Source of the DNA: Sporobacter sp963663605
Lineage (GTDB): Bacteria; Bacillota; Clostridia; Oscillospirales; Oscillospiraceae
Reading direction: 5' to 3'
DNA length: 64,000 nucleotides
Assembly (NCBI GenBank): GCA_963663605.2
Contig: CAXXVF010000002.1
Location: forward strand, 2,852,001 to 2,916,000
In this document: positions 16,315 through 25,129 of the stretch, piece by piece
Layout: each line of letters opens with the position of its first letter
How positions within the stretch are numbered: the first letter of the stretch is position 1
Made by a program: the position numbers and the translations under genes
Notes under the pieces: generated by a model
Database searches by the model: none
Told to the model about the DNA's origin: nothing
What the model saw: the letters and a program-made list of their open reading frames with translations, nothing else

Positions 16315-18282
16315 ATGTGTGAACTAAAATATCCCAATCTTTTCAGCCCCATAAAAGTTGCAGGACAAGTGTTCAAAAACAGGATCTTCGCGGCACCGAC
16401 CGGATATATCGACATGGACAAGGATGGCATGTATCCTCCCGACGCAGCGCTGTATTATGCGCGTAAGGCCATGGGCGGCGCGGCGTCGGTCGCGCTCGGC
16501 GAATGTGGGGTGGACGCGGAACTCGGCGTCGGCTACGGGTACGCCATACGCCTGGATAATCCCTATTCCGGCATGCCGTATTCATTCCACGGCATAACGC
16601 GGGTTGCGGAAGCCGTTACCCGCTTCGGCGCCGTATGCACAGCCGAACTTGAACACGCGGGCATGTATGCCAATCGCTGGAGAGACCCCCCAGGCTTGGC
16701 GTACGGGCCTGTCGACTGCGTAGATATAGACGGGCGGCACGTACTGGAGATGCCGGAGGAAATCATTGAACGGACGATACGGAAATACGCGGAAGCGGCG
16801 GCATTTGTCAAACAGTGCGGCGTTGGCATGATACTTGTTCACGGTGGCCATGGGTGGCTTCTTCACCAATTCCTGTCTCCAAACCTGAATACGCGCAGGG
16901 ATAAATGGGGCGGTCCTAATATAGAAAACCGTGCACGGTTGGCCGTTTCCGTCCTCGACGCGATCCGTAAGGCCGTTGGGCCGGCCTTCCCGATTGAGAT
17001 CAGGATTTCAGGTTCCGAAAGCTACGAGGGTGGTTATGGAATCGAAGAGGGAATCAAATTCGCAAAACAGCTAGACGGGCACGCGGACATCATACATGTT
17101 TCGGCGGGCAGTCACGAGGTCGAAAAAGTATTTACAATCACGCACCCGAGCTTGTTCCGCGAAGACGGCTGCAACGTCAAATATGCTGCCGAAATTAAAA
17201 AGCATGTAAAAGCGCATGTGGCAACCGTAGGCGCACTTGGAGATCCTGAGCTCATGGAAGATATCATAGCTTCCGGAAAAGCGGATATCGTCGAGATCGC
17301 ACGAGGCCTGCTGGCCGACCCGGATCTTCCCATGAAACTGCGCATGGGAAGGGAAAACGATGTCATCAAATGTATGCGGTGCCTTGCATGTTTCTCCAAT
17401 CTCGTCAATACGGGACGTTTTCGCTGCGCGATCAACCCAGAGACGGGCCGCGAGGCCGATACGCAGTTCGAACTGCCGCCCGCGAAAAAGAAAAGTGTGC
17501 TCGTGGCCGGTGGCGGTATAGCCGGGATGGAGGCTGCCATCACCTGTGCCAAACGCGGGCATCAGGTCATCCTGTGTGAGAAAAGCGGGCGACTCGGCGG
17601 CGCGCTCACCTGTGAGGAAAAGGTACCGTTCAAGAGCCTGTTGGGTGACTATCTGCGCGCTCAGTCCGAGGCTGTAAAAAAAGCCGGCGTTGAAATACGG
17701 CTCAACACGCCGGTCACACCGGAGCTAGCCGAAGCTATCGTTCCCGACGTCATCGTGTCGGCACTGGGAGCCGTCCCCGCTGTCCCGAATATAAAGGGCA
17801 TCAACGGAGACAACGTCATGTCCGCCGAAGCCGCATACATTAACCCCGACAAGGTCGGAAATACTGCCGTTATCCTCGGCGCAGGCCTTGTGGGAATGGA
17901 GCTTGCGGTATATCTATCGATTCTTGGTAAAAAAGCTGTTATAATAGAGATGCTGGACGAGGTAAACGACGGCGGGAATTTCCAGCATATGAAAGGCCTT
18001 CAGGTCGAGCTCGACAGATACGGCGTAGATATCCACCTGTCTACAAAGGCGGTTGAAATCGATGGCGTCGGCGTATCGGGTGAAACATCGGATGGCATAA
18101 GGCATTTTGACGCGGATACGGTCATCTATGCCATCGGGCAAAAACCTCTGGCAGAAGAGACATATTCACTTTCGGGGTGCGCTCCTGAATTCTATCCGGT
18201 CGGAGACTGCATCACGCCGAAAAACATCATGAACGCCACAAGCATGGCGTACATAGCCGCAAGGAGTATCGGAAGACTGTAA
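16315..18282 (+). CDS. Old-Yellow-Enzyme/2,4-dienoyl-CoA-reductase-type flavin, Fe-S and NAD(P)H oxidoreductase
   Basis: 655 residues. The first 360 form the FMN-binding TIM barrel of the NADH:flavin oxidoreductase family (PNLFSPIKVAGQVFKNRI; then HGGHGWLLHQFLSPNLNTR). CMRCLACF and a cysteine 11 residues later hold a [4Fe-4S] cluster. From about residue 385, VLVAGGGIAGMEAA and later AVILGAGLVGMELAVYL are FAD- and NAD(P)H-binding folds. This is the layout of FadH, BaiCD/BaiH and related anaerobic enoate and isoflavone reductases, which reduce activated C=C bonds. It follows the ABC operon with a 66-base gap and precedes a LysR gene, so it may act on the imported compound or on a product of the molybdoenzyme. 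The exact substrate is unknown. Confidence 0.9.
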   Translation: MCELKYPNLFSPIKVAGQVFKNRIFAAPTGYIDMDKDGMYPPDAALYYARKAMGGAASVALGECGVDAELGVGYGYAIRLDNPYSGMPYSFHGITRVAEAVTRFGAVCTAELEHAGMYANRWRDPPGLAYGPVDCVDIDGRHVLEMPEEIIERTIRKYAEAAAFVKQCGVGMILVHGGHGWLLHQFLSPNLNTRRDKWGGPNIENRARLAVSVLDAIRKAVGPAFPIEIRISGSESYEGGYGIEEGIKFAKQLDGHADIIHVSAGSHEVEKVFTITHPSLFREDGCNVKYAAEIKKHVKAHVATVGALGDPELMEDIIASGKADIVEIARGLLADPDLPMKLRMGRENDVIKCMRCLACFSNLVNTGRFRCAINPETGREADTQFELPPAKKKSVLVAGGGIAGMEAAITCAKRGHQVILCEKSGRLGGALTCEEKVPFKSLLGDYLRAQSEAVKKAGVEIRLNTPVTPELAEAIVPDVIVSALGAVPAVPNIKGINGDNVMSAEAAYINPDKVGNTAVILGAGLVGMELAVYLSILGKKAVIIEMLDEVNDGGNFQHMKGLQVELDRYGVDIHLSTKAVEIDGVGVSGETSDGIRHFDADTVIYAIGQKPLAEETYSLSGCAPEFYPVGDCITPKNIMNATSMAYIAARSIGRL

Positions 18283-18319
18283 TCCTGCGGCGGCGGGCTG
18301 GTACAAGAGGAGATGTGCT

Positions 18320-19249
18320 ATGACCGGTTTGGGGAATATATCTTTATTGCAGATTGAAATTTTTATAACCATCGCGGAATACCACAATCTCACAGAGGCC
18401 GCTAGGAATCTTTTTATCAGCCAGTCCGCCGCCACAAGATGGATGCAGAAATTGGAGTCAAGCCTGAACACCACGCTCTTCGTACGCACAAACAAGGGTG
18501 TTTCTCTGACAGATGACGGAAGATATCTGTACAATGAGTTAAAGCCTGTGTTCAGCAAGCTGAACATGACGCTCCACAATACACGGTCGGTCAGTAATAT
18601 AACGGATAACGTCATACGCGTCGGATGCCTTGAGTATGAAGAGATTTTCAGTGAACTGGCTGCCATTATTAAACAGTATGAGCAAATCTATCCGGGCACG
18701 CTTGTACAGACCCGCCTGTATAATTACCAGAACCTCAGGGAAAATCTGATCTGCGATAACATAGACTGCGTTTTCTCGTATTCATTGGGTTTCAAGGAGC
18801 TGCTTAGTACATCTTCAAAACGTTTCAAGCATATGGATTCATATTTTGCCGTCCCCGCATCCTTTGAAGCGACGTATACGCCTGTACTGGATACGTCTAA
18901 GCTCGCGGGAAAGGATATTTATCTCCATCCTCTGGCCGAACTTAAAGATGCGGAGCAGCGGGCGATCAATGTGTGCCAAGCGCATGGCTTTATGCCGAAG
19001 CGGATAAAATACGTAACGGAACGGCCGGCTCTTGAAGCAGCAATAAAGGATGGAAACGGTTTCACCATAACAGGCCCTGACTTCGGCCTTCGTTTCGGCT
19101 CTGCCATCCGCCTGTACAAAATCGACAGGCGGCTTGAGGAAGAGCAGTACATGATCATAACATGGCGCCCGGCGAACTGTTTAACCCATGTCAAGCGCTT
19201 TATTGATTTCGTGCCGGATGCCGACTCCTATGAACTTTATAAATGGTAG
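18320..19249 (+). CDS. LysR-family transcriptional regulator
   Basis: 309 residues, ATG behind AGAGGAGATG. The N-terminal winged helix is clear: FITIAEYHNLTEAARNLFIS, QSAATRWMQKLE and LFVRTNKGVSLTDDG. The rest is the effector-binding domain of the LysR type. The gene is the last of the rightward run after the OYE gene and probably senses the substrate or an intermediate. Targets could include the divergent promoters at 11.4 kb, but no T-N11-A box was confirmed there. Confidence 0.9.
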   Translation: MTGLGNISLLQIEIFITIAEYHNLTEAARNLFISQSAATRWMQKLESSLNTTLFVRTNKGVSLTDDGRYLYNELKPVFSKLNMTLHNTRSVSNITDNVIRVGCLEYEEIFSELAAIIKQYEQIYPGTLVQTRLYNYQNLRENLICDNIDCVFSYSLGFKELLSTSSKRFKHMDSYFAVPASFEATYTPVLDTSKLAGKDIYLHPLAELKDAEQRAINVCQAHGFMPKRIKYVTERPALEAAIKDGNGFTITGPDFGLRFGSAIRLYKIDRRLEEEQYMIITWRPANCLTHVKRFIDFVPDADSYELYKW

Positions 19250-19481
19250 CCGGCAACGCTTGGAAGTTCGACGCAAAAAAGGCCATTATTCAAACACATT
19301 GATACCAGACATCACGAAACTCCCATTTCTCATAATCCGAAGGTCTGCACTGCACCACAAAAAACGGACATTGCAATCAAAACCACTAGTGAAACTAGTG
19401 GTATGCACAAGCCCTAGAAGGGCATGGTACCGGCAAACGTCTCAAGACGTACCGAATTGTCCGCCAACCGCATCATTTTTA

Positions 19482-19511
19482 CAGGCCGCCGCTAAAGCGG
19501 CCTGTTTTTTT
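19482..19511 (+). terminator. Intrinsic terminator at the edge of the IS200-like element
   Basis: CAGGCCGC pairs with GCGGCCTG across a 7-base loop and is followed by eight Ts. It faces plus-strand transcription coming from the LysR gene and sits 2 bases past the tnpA stop, so it shields the transposase gene from antisense readthrough. Confidence 0.75.
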
Positions 19512-19513
19512 GC

Positions 19514-19978
19514 CTATGTATTCTTGCTACCCGTGAACGGGTCTATGTATTCCTTCATTGTTATCTGGTCGCTGGCAATGTCCTCTTGGAGCTGGTTTTT
19601 GATGTATTCCTTTATCGTCTTTTTGTTGCGGCCTACCGTGTCCACATAGTAGCCTCGACACCAGAAATGCCGGTTCCCGTACTTGTACTTCAGGTTCGCA
19701 TGCCTGTCGAATATCATCAGACTACTCTTCCCTTTCAGGTATCCCATGAACTGCGCTACACTCAACTTCGGCGGTATCGTCACCAACATATGTATATGGT
19801 CGCTACATGCATTTGCTTCAATTATATTTACCCCCTTTTGCCCACATAGTTTTCGCAGTATTTCTCCAATGTCTTTTTTTATCTTCCCATATATTGCTTT
19901 CCGTCTATACTTCGGCGCAAATACTATATGATATTGGCATCGCCACTTTGAATGTGATAAACTTTGTATGTCGTTCAT
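19514..19978 (-). CDS. tnpA: IS200/IS605-family Y1 transposase TnpA
   Basis: 154 residues from MNDIQSLSHSKW, the usual size; a longer frame reaches 20023 but the ATG at 19978 fits the family. It has the HUH metal motif in DHIHMLVTIPP and the catalytic tyrosine in RGYYVDTVGRN. The N-terminus (CQYHIVFAPKYRRKAIYG) is highly conserved in this family. The enzyme cuts and rejoins single-stranded ends at the flanking hairpins. The gene appears intact, so the element may still move. No TnpB/accessory gene accompanies it. Confidence 0.92.
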   Translation of the reverse strand: MNDIQSLSHSKWRCQYHIVFAPKYRRKAIYGKIKKDIGEILRKLCGQKGVNIIEANACSDHIHMLVTIPPKLSVAQFMGYLKGKSSLMIFDRHANLKYKYGNRHFWCRGYYVDTVGRNKKTIKEYIKNQLQEDIASDQITMKEYIDPFTGSKNT

Positions 19979-20117
19979 GCGACAAAACCTCCTTTTGCTC
20001 CAGATGCGGTTGGCAGACCACATCTATTCTAGCAAAAGGAGGTTTTCTTGCATCTAAAGATTTTTTATCCTCACCGGCAGAGCCGGTGGTTATCTTCACT
20101 AAAGCTTTTTAAGATAA

Positions 20118-20475
20118 CCCCCAATCGTAGGAAAATAACTACGATTGGGGGAATTTTGATATGGCAAGTAAAAAGAGCAATTACGGGCTCGTAAAGCAAT
20201 ATGAAGAAGAAATAGAAGTAATGATAGCTGAAGGCAAAACCCAAAAGGAAATAGCTGATCATTATGGTTTCAAAGATCGATATGTGATAAAAGAGTTTTT
20301 AAAGAGAAAGAGGCGGCGGCAACGAAAAATTGAACAAGGAATAATCATACCACGCCAAGGAAGGCCTCTAACACTCGACCAGAAAAATGAGAACGAAATA
20401 AAGCGATTAAGAATGGAAAACGAGTTATTACGGGATTTTCTTCACGTCGTTGGAAGGGAAGTGAAGCCTTGGCCA
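20118..20475 (+). mobile_element. Truncated IS3-family element
   Basis: It starts with a 13-bp palindrome (CCCCCAATCGTAG ... CTACGATTGGGGG, 20118-20151), then orfA, and breaks off right after the orfA/orfB junction at about 20472, inside a DUF2779-like gene. The same palindrome-plus-orfA design occurs in reverse orientation at 7.4-7.7 kb, so the two are relatives. Confidence 0.65.
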
Positions 20476-20484
20476 GGGATTTAA
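20161..20484 (+). pseudogene. IS3-family orfA, fused to flanking DNA at its end
   Basis: 107 codons. It has a helix-turn-helix (KTQKEIADHYGFKDRY), a basic stretch KRKRRRQRK, and the OrfA C-terminal leucine heptads (IKRLRMENELLRDFL). In the sister copy orfA ends in GRK and a stop. Here one additional G (GGAAGGGAAGTG) shifts the frame past that stop into VKPWPGI, the last residues coming from the adjoining gene fragment. With orfB absent, it cannot transpose alone. Confidence 0.7.
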
Positions 20485-20998
20485 CTTTGTCAGTACAGTC
20501 TTGCAGCACGAATAACTCATGCAAATTAAGACTGCCATGCCGGACATATTGATTGTTAATATGCATAAGGTAGATATTTCTGATGTTAAGCTCGCAGCTT
20601 CGAAGAACAAAGTACTGATACGCCATATCATGAAGGTAAATATTTTTGACCGCTGTTGAACTCTTGACTTCGATCAAATCGTAGTGTTTTCCGACAGCCC
20701 TCAGAATGTCTGCGCTGCAGAAATAGCCATTATAGCTAAATGAGGCTTCCGTAATGACTGGGACACCAGATTCAAGCAAAAATCGTGTTTGCTCAATCAT
20801 TAGTGATTTATCCTTGCTATAAGGTACCTCGGAAAATTCGCCGAAATAACCCATCGCAAGATCGCCAATTCGGTTACCGGTGTCAAGAATTTGCTGATTG
20901 AGAACATCATCGTTGAATTGTTCAGGTTTGTTTTTGCTCATCCATAAGATTTTTGGGCATTGAATTCCCGTGCAATATCTTGATTTTGATAAGTTCAT
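20478..20998 (-). pseudogene. DUF2779-like PD-(D/E)XK nuclease, C-terminally truncated by the IS3 remnant
   Basis: About 174 genuine residues remain from MNLSKSRYCTGIQCPKILW, the typical start of DUF2779 proteins, which are normally 500 or more residues long. The nuclease core is visible as SADILRAVGKHYDLIEVKSS (D...ExK) with a following QYFVL helix. From about residue 175 the frame reads through the reversed IS3 orfA sequence, so the true C-terminus is lost. It is the last gene of the leftward run that begins at 24666. It may have acted with the other nuclease and HD proteins. The remaining polypeptide still contains the catalytic core. Confidence 0.6.
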
Positions 20999-21043
20999 AT
21001 GTACCTCAATATCCTAAACTAGTTAATTTAGTTGGATAATTCC

Positions 21044-21601
21044 CTATGTCGGCAGATGGTCCGGCAGATAATGCACAATTACTTTTTCCAGGTCATTATC
21101 ATATGTAAAGTAAATTCGCAGAACGCTGCGCGGATCATGTTTGTCAAACGACTTATCCGTTTTGTTTCGTATATGCGTTTTTAGTTCAACTGTTTGCCCA
21201 GATCCTTCGGGATATTCAGGATTATATGCTGCGTAATTGTTTTTTGCTGCCTCAGAACTGTCTGATCTGTGTTCAAAACCTTTTTCTTTAAGACGAACAG
21301 AGTATTCCTCAAATGTAGACTTTTTACTAACATAATCGATAAAGTCTGTTGCCAGGCATCTGACACCATTGCAAAGTAAGGGAATATTCTGAAATTTCCC
21401 GCATCTTAGAACTGTTTTTGCCTTCTGTGTCAAAATAAGAGTTACAGAAAAACTATTCTTGATCCAATCTGCAACATCACTATAGCGACAAGGTTTAGTC
21501 AGTTCATATTGATGTTCGTGTTTAAGGGTATCCAGCTCCGATGCTTTTCTGCTAATGTTTTCTTCAAGTTCAAGAGATCGTTTATAGAAAGCTGTGCTCA
21601 T
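21044..21601 (-). CDS. Protein of unknown function in the nuclease/HD cluster
   Basis: 185 residues, ATG inside the last 20 bases of the preceding gene, so translationally coupled. I do not recognise a domain. The first 30 residues (SLELEENISRKASELDTLKH) look like a short coiled coil; the rest is mixed alpha/beta with a hydrophobic SVTLILTQKAKTVLRCG segment and a C-terminal RSVLRIYFTYDNDLEKVIV strand pair. No signal peptide or transmembrane segment. The tight overlap with its neighbour suggests that both proteins act in one complex. Confidence 0.7.
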   Translation of the reverse strand: MSTAFYKRSLELEENISRKASELDTLKHEHQYELTKPCRYSDVADWIKNSFSVTLILTQKAKTVLRCGKFQNIPLLCNGVRCLATDFIDYVSKKSTFEEYSVRLKEKGFEHRSDSSEAAKNNYAAYNPEYPEGSGQTVELKTHIRNKTDKSFDKHDPRSVLRIYFTYDNDLEKVIVHYLPDHLPT

Positions 21602-23020
21602 CTCGGATATTTTTTCCCGATAATTCGGCCCAAGTACTTTCTAGTCCTCCATTTTTTCTTTGCAAGTCTGTGATGATTTGCCCTTTTTCACATACTTCTT
21701 TTTCCAGCTCATAAATCCTCGCTTTGTCATTTCCATCAACTGCTTGATGCTGGCTTTCAAGCAACCGAATTTCATTTAAAAACAGTAAGCTTCCATACTT
21801 AATACATGAATTTTGCTTTGTCAATTTGCTTAGTTTTGTAATAAAAGCCTGCTCAAAAGCGACATAACCTGTCAGCGTTTCGCCCTGCTCCCCGAGGTCC
21901 TTTCCATGTGCTCTGATTTCGGCACTTGTAAATAGCCAGTCATTTTCCGGGGAGGAGAAGACCGGCATAATTACAGCTATTTCACCACCATCAGAATTCA
22001 GCTTTATCCCAATACGTTGACTCAGTTCGTTTATGTACTTTGTTTTTATATAAATAGTATGTGCAAAACCAACGGCCCTGGCGGCAATACTGTTGACATC
22101 AATGTATTCTTTGTTTTCCTTTTCGTCTTCGGAAATCCTTAAAATGTGTTGATCAATTTGTCCATAGGGTTTTAAAATTGCTGTCAATTCATCAAGAGAA
22201 GGCGGAACACCCCTTTGCAGCCCCGTTTTAATAACTTCTTCAGTCACAAGAATAAGGGGCATTTGTCGTTCCCGTTTATTTATTAAATTCAAAATTGAAC
22301 CAATGGCGAGATCCCTATACGGCTCCATTTTAAGTGGTTTAATTTGTTTAAGTCCAATGCTCCCTATCAGCATTTTTACAACTTTAAGCCTAAAGACCTC
22401 CCAGTCCATTATTTTGCAGTCTTTTGGCTGTATACAATAAGTTCTGAATCCGCACTCGACTCTATCCCCTATAATGGAAAAAGCAATATCTGTTTGAAAC
22501 ATTCTTCCCGCAACTGGAGGCCTGTTATATGTCATTCCTGGATTAGGTCCCATATCAGGCTCAATTAAGCGGAGTGCCCATTTTCGGTTCTCCCTGCTGA
22601 AAGAAACACTCAGGTAATACCCACTATCAATTTGAAAAGATTTAAGCATTTCAATATCCGGGCTCTCAGACATAATAATGTTTTCAGGCATATCTGAAAT
22701 ATCTCGAAAGCGGGAGCGAAGCCAGGCAAATGTACTTCCGATTGCTATTAAGAATTTAGTATCAGGACTCTCTTTTTTCGTGATCGGTGACCAAGCATAT
22801 AGTTGAAACGACAAATATGATACATTTGGGACCAGAGCTAACGGCTGATGTCCTGAACCTTCAACCATGAGATTCCACGCCCCTTCATTATTCTTACAAA
22901 AAATATAGAATCCGCTATACTTAGACAGTTCATAGCATCGCAGACACCGCCCTAATATTTTAGTGATGTTGGGGAGTTAACATCATTTGTTATATTATTG
23001 CGAGCTACTCCGAACGGCAT
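21582..23020 (-). pseudogene. Unknown protein (about 480 residues) with an apparent N-terminal frameshift
   Basis: A start at 23020 (MPFGVARNNITNDV) has an excellent AAGGAGA site and lies 10 bases after the previous stop, but its frame ends after 22 codons. The +1 frame from a GGGG run at 22971-22974 continues convincingly (ITKILGRCLRCYELS, then GAWNLMVEGSG) into a 428-codon frame to 21582. A one-base indel in that run, real or a sequencing error, explains this. If the gene is used as it stands, translation could start at the ATG at 22868 (AAGGGGCG upstream). No known domain is evident. The end has a coiled coil (ARIYELEKEVCEKGQIITDL). AT-rich like its neighbours. Confidence 0.6.
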
Positions 23021-23030
23021 GAGAATCTCC

Positions 23031-23381
23031 TTATCTCAGGTGGGTGAAGTTGCCCGGTTGGCATTTCGGGCAGACATAATGTTCGTCGTTTTCAACGCGA
23101 TATACTGTTAGCTCAAATGTTCGGTAAACCGCATTGATAATACTGCTGTCACAAAGACATTTATCCAAGTAAATAACCGCCTCATTTCTAGAGATATCCC
23201 AAACGACACGCCCCCGTGGAAACAGTATATACTCTCCGTGTTTAACACTGTGATCAAATAAATCCGAATGAGAAACCGCACTGGTCAGTTTGTCCCCATA
23301 CTTCTCCGCTTCAGACAGAGGCAATACATCGGCAATGATTTTACCCTTAATCCAGAAAAACGGTCCAACCCCAGTCTGCAT
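23031..23381 (-). CDS. Small protein of unknown function with a C-terminal CxxC
   Basis: 116 residues starting at MQTGVGPFFWIKGKII behind AAGGTGAT. No recognised domain. A central region (LFPRGRVVWDISRNEAVIYL) suggests a compact beta-rich fold, and YVCPKCQPGN near the end could be half of a zinc site. It lies 15 bases after the nuclease gene stop and 10 bases before the next start, in a tight minus-strand operon. It is probably a partner or accessory factor of the adjacent proteins. Confidence 0.7.
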   Translation of the reverse strand: MQTGVGPFFWIKGKIIADVLPLSEAEKYGDKLTSAVSHSDLFDHSVKHGEYILFPRGRVVWDISRNEAVIYLDKCLCDSSIINAVYRTFELTVYRVENDEHYVCPKCQPGNFTHLR

Positions 23382-23396
23382 ACGAGCAAATCACCT

Positions 23397-24050
23397 TCAA
23401 TCTTTGGTGTTGAAAAACACGAGTTTTATGTTTTCATTATTAAGCGTAGACCTACCTGTTAATTCGGTTATTACTTTGTTATAATGTGATTTCCATTCGG
23501 ATAGCGTTGTGGATATATGAGTCTTATCTTCAACAATATTAAGTAAGACTAGAATGACGCGATCAAATTTGCTTTTTGGAAGGAGAAGAATGAGATTATA
23601 TAGAAAAGTCAGTCGGTTACCAAACTGATAATACCTATTAATCCATTTTTCGAATGACGCGTTTGGGTATTCTGCGTTGAAGGTTTCCTGCATAGACTTT
23701 TTAATTAAAGAAATACTCTCGGGGCTATTAGCGGCTATTTTAGATATAAGTTCCTTGGGATGTGCTTTCGCCTCAACCAAAACAAGAGTTGTACCAGAGA
23801 GACCAATTGCGTCCCATTGTGGCTGATTATCCGGCCAGAATGAATAGTCATTAAAATCTAATAGCTCTGATATTGGAGACCTGTTCAACTTATATTCACG
23901 ATAATCCTCCGATTTAAGAGGGGAAAGCCATTTAATAGAACCGAGTCCTAATTGTTGATCAAGCCGCTCCTTCAAGCTCTGAGTGTTGATAATTTTCTGA
24001 ACACAATGTTTGCTTCCCTTCACGGATTGTCCAATACTTGTGTTGCTCAT
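23397..24050 (-). CDS. PD-(D/E)XK-type nuclease-like protein
   Basis: 217 residues from MSNTSIGQSVKGS; an earlier in-frame ATG at 24089 overlaps the HD gene. QWDAIGLSG followed by TLVLVEAKAHPKEL is the D...ExK core of the restriction-endonuclease-like superfamily, with the aspartate and ExK on adjacent strands. The rest (FEKWINRYYQFGNRLTFLYN) is helical. A DNA target is likely but unproved; the family also includes repair and CRISPR-linked enzymes. It lies directly downstream of the HD hydrolase gene. Confidence 0.72.
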   Translation of the reverse strand: MSNTSIGQSVKGSKHCVQKIINTQSLKERLDQQLGLGSIKWLSPLKSEDYREYKLNRSPISELLDFNDYSFWPDNQPQWDAIGLSGTTLVLVEAKAHPKELISKIAANSPESISLIKKSMQETFNAEYPNASFEKWINRYYQFGNRLTFLYNLILLLPKSKFDRVILVLLNIVEDKTHISTTLSEWKSHYNKVITELTGRSTLNNENIKLVFFNTKD

Positions 24051-24066
24051 TTTAATCGCACTTTCT

Positions 24067-24666
24067 CTAATTAATACACTCAACCACAAAACCGCACCAG
24101 TTATCAGCGTATTGTAACAACAATGTCAGTGGAGTCTCATTTTTGGCGACGCTGTGGTTGTCGTCCACATACTGTCCATCATGATAAACAATGGCCTGAG
24201 TTTCTTCTTCCGTTAGTGGTAGATAAGGGAGTGCCAGATACAGGCTGCGGACTGGAACACTTAAATATGTCAAATCATTATTGAATCGAAAAGGCTTCCA
24301 GGCGGGATACCCATATTGTTTCTGGCGTTCCGTGGGCTCGTTGACAAGATACTGGGGGTTGTCTGGCATACCAACCTTGCCAAGATCATGCAGTAAAGCA
24401 ACGATAACACAGCTCTCATCCGATGTTTCCGGTGATAAAACGTTTTTAATTTTTAACATTGTCTCCGCAACATTACAGGAATGCTCCAGAAGGCCATGCT
24501 CTTTAGACAAATGAAAACGTGTGCTGGCCGGTGCCTTTAGCCATTCGGTTTTATTTTCGATAAAGTCGCATAAAGCGTTGAACTCGGTTTTCCTTGTTAC
24601 GACTTTTCCTTTCAGAATTTTATAACGTTTTATCAGGTCTGCGGTTTTCTTTGAATATTTTAGCAT
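24067..24666 (-). CDS. HD-domain phosphohydrolase
   Basis: 199 residues, ATG behind AAGGAGTTAC. Metal-binding residues of the HD fold are seen: H in GLLEHSCNVAETML, the HD pair in VALLHDLGK, and a further His in IVYHDGQYV with a terminal Asp in LLQYADNWCG. HD proteins hydrolyse phosphate esters of nucleotides or cyclic nucleotides; this version is stand-alone and cytoplasmic. First gene of the leftward cluster with at least two nuclease-like proteins, which would fit a nucleotide-signalling or depletion step in defence. That role is inference. Confidence 0.78.
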   Translation of the reverse strand: MLKYSKKTADLIKRYKILKGKVVTRKTEFNALCDFIENKTEWLKAPASTRFHLSKEHGLLEHSCNVAETMLKIKNVLSPETSDESCVIVALLHDLGKVGMPDNPQYLVNEPTERQKQYGYPAWKPFRFNNDLTYLSVPVRSLYLALPYLPLTEEETQAIVYHDGQYVDDNHSVAKNETPLTLLLQYADNWCGFVVECIN

Positions 24667-24796
24667 AAAAAGTAACTCCTTGCTATTTTTTCTATTGTAA
24701 GAATAGGCAAATTATAATAATAACGATGATCATGGCAATAACAGCAGCGCATCCTGCATTGTTATTATTGCCCCCGTCTCCGCCAGAACCGCCGTT

Positions 24797-24979
24797 TTTA
24801 TAGTTGTAGACGGAGCAAAGACGTTGATTTCCTCCGCGAACCTTTCCTACCACGGACTTGATGCCAATATAGAGATTGGAACGTTGATTGTATCAAAAAA
24901 CAAGGCAGCACAAGTACAAAGTATTTTCGAAGAATTGAAACGACAGAAAGTATTTTCTTTGATAAGGACAGATAGCTGA
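24797..24979 (+). pseudogene. Phospholipase-D-like domain, C-terminal remnant
   Basis: A plus-strand frame reads FIVVDGAKTLISSANLSYHG followed by NIEIGTLIV and ends at a TGA. This matches the end of the second HKD motif of PLD-superfamily nucleases (xKxxxxDxxxxxxGSxN form, with S-A-N-L-S here), but the catalytic His-x-Lys and everything upstream are missing. PLD nucleases of this type occur in DISARM and restriction loci. No start codon or ribosome-binding site is present. Confidence 0.45.
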
Positions 24980-25129
24980 ATGGAAAAGTCGAGGCTACTT
25001 TGGAGCACTAATATGAGGGCTACGAACTGCTGAATATCAAAAAAGGATGACAAAGCTGCCTTGTGAGCAATTTGTGCTTAATCTTGTAAAGTACTATTCA
25101 TCTACATAGGATCCCAAGGAGGGAGATTT

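Larger units (their letters stand above)
19380..20100 (-). mobile_element. IS200-like insertion sequence (single tnpA)
   Basis: About 720 bp, fitting IS200 length, with a lone Y1 transposase and subterminal hairpins instead of inverted terminal repeats. Beyond tnpA are ACCACTAGT-GAA-ACTAGTGGT (19382-19402), GCCCT-AGA-AGGGC (19411-19423) and ACGTCT-CA-AGACGT (19437-19450). Upstream of tnpA is CACCGGC-AGA-GCCGGTG (20072-20088). Such imperfect end hairpins are what IS200/IS605 transposases recognise in single-stranded DNA. The exact ends are estimated. Confidence 0.75.
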
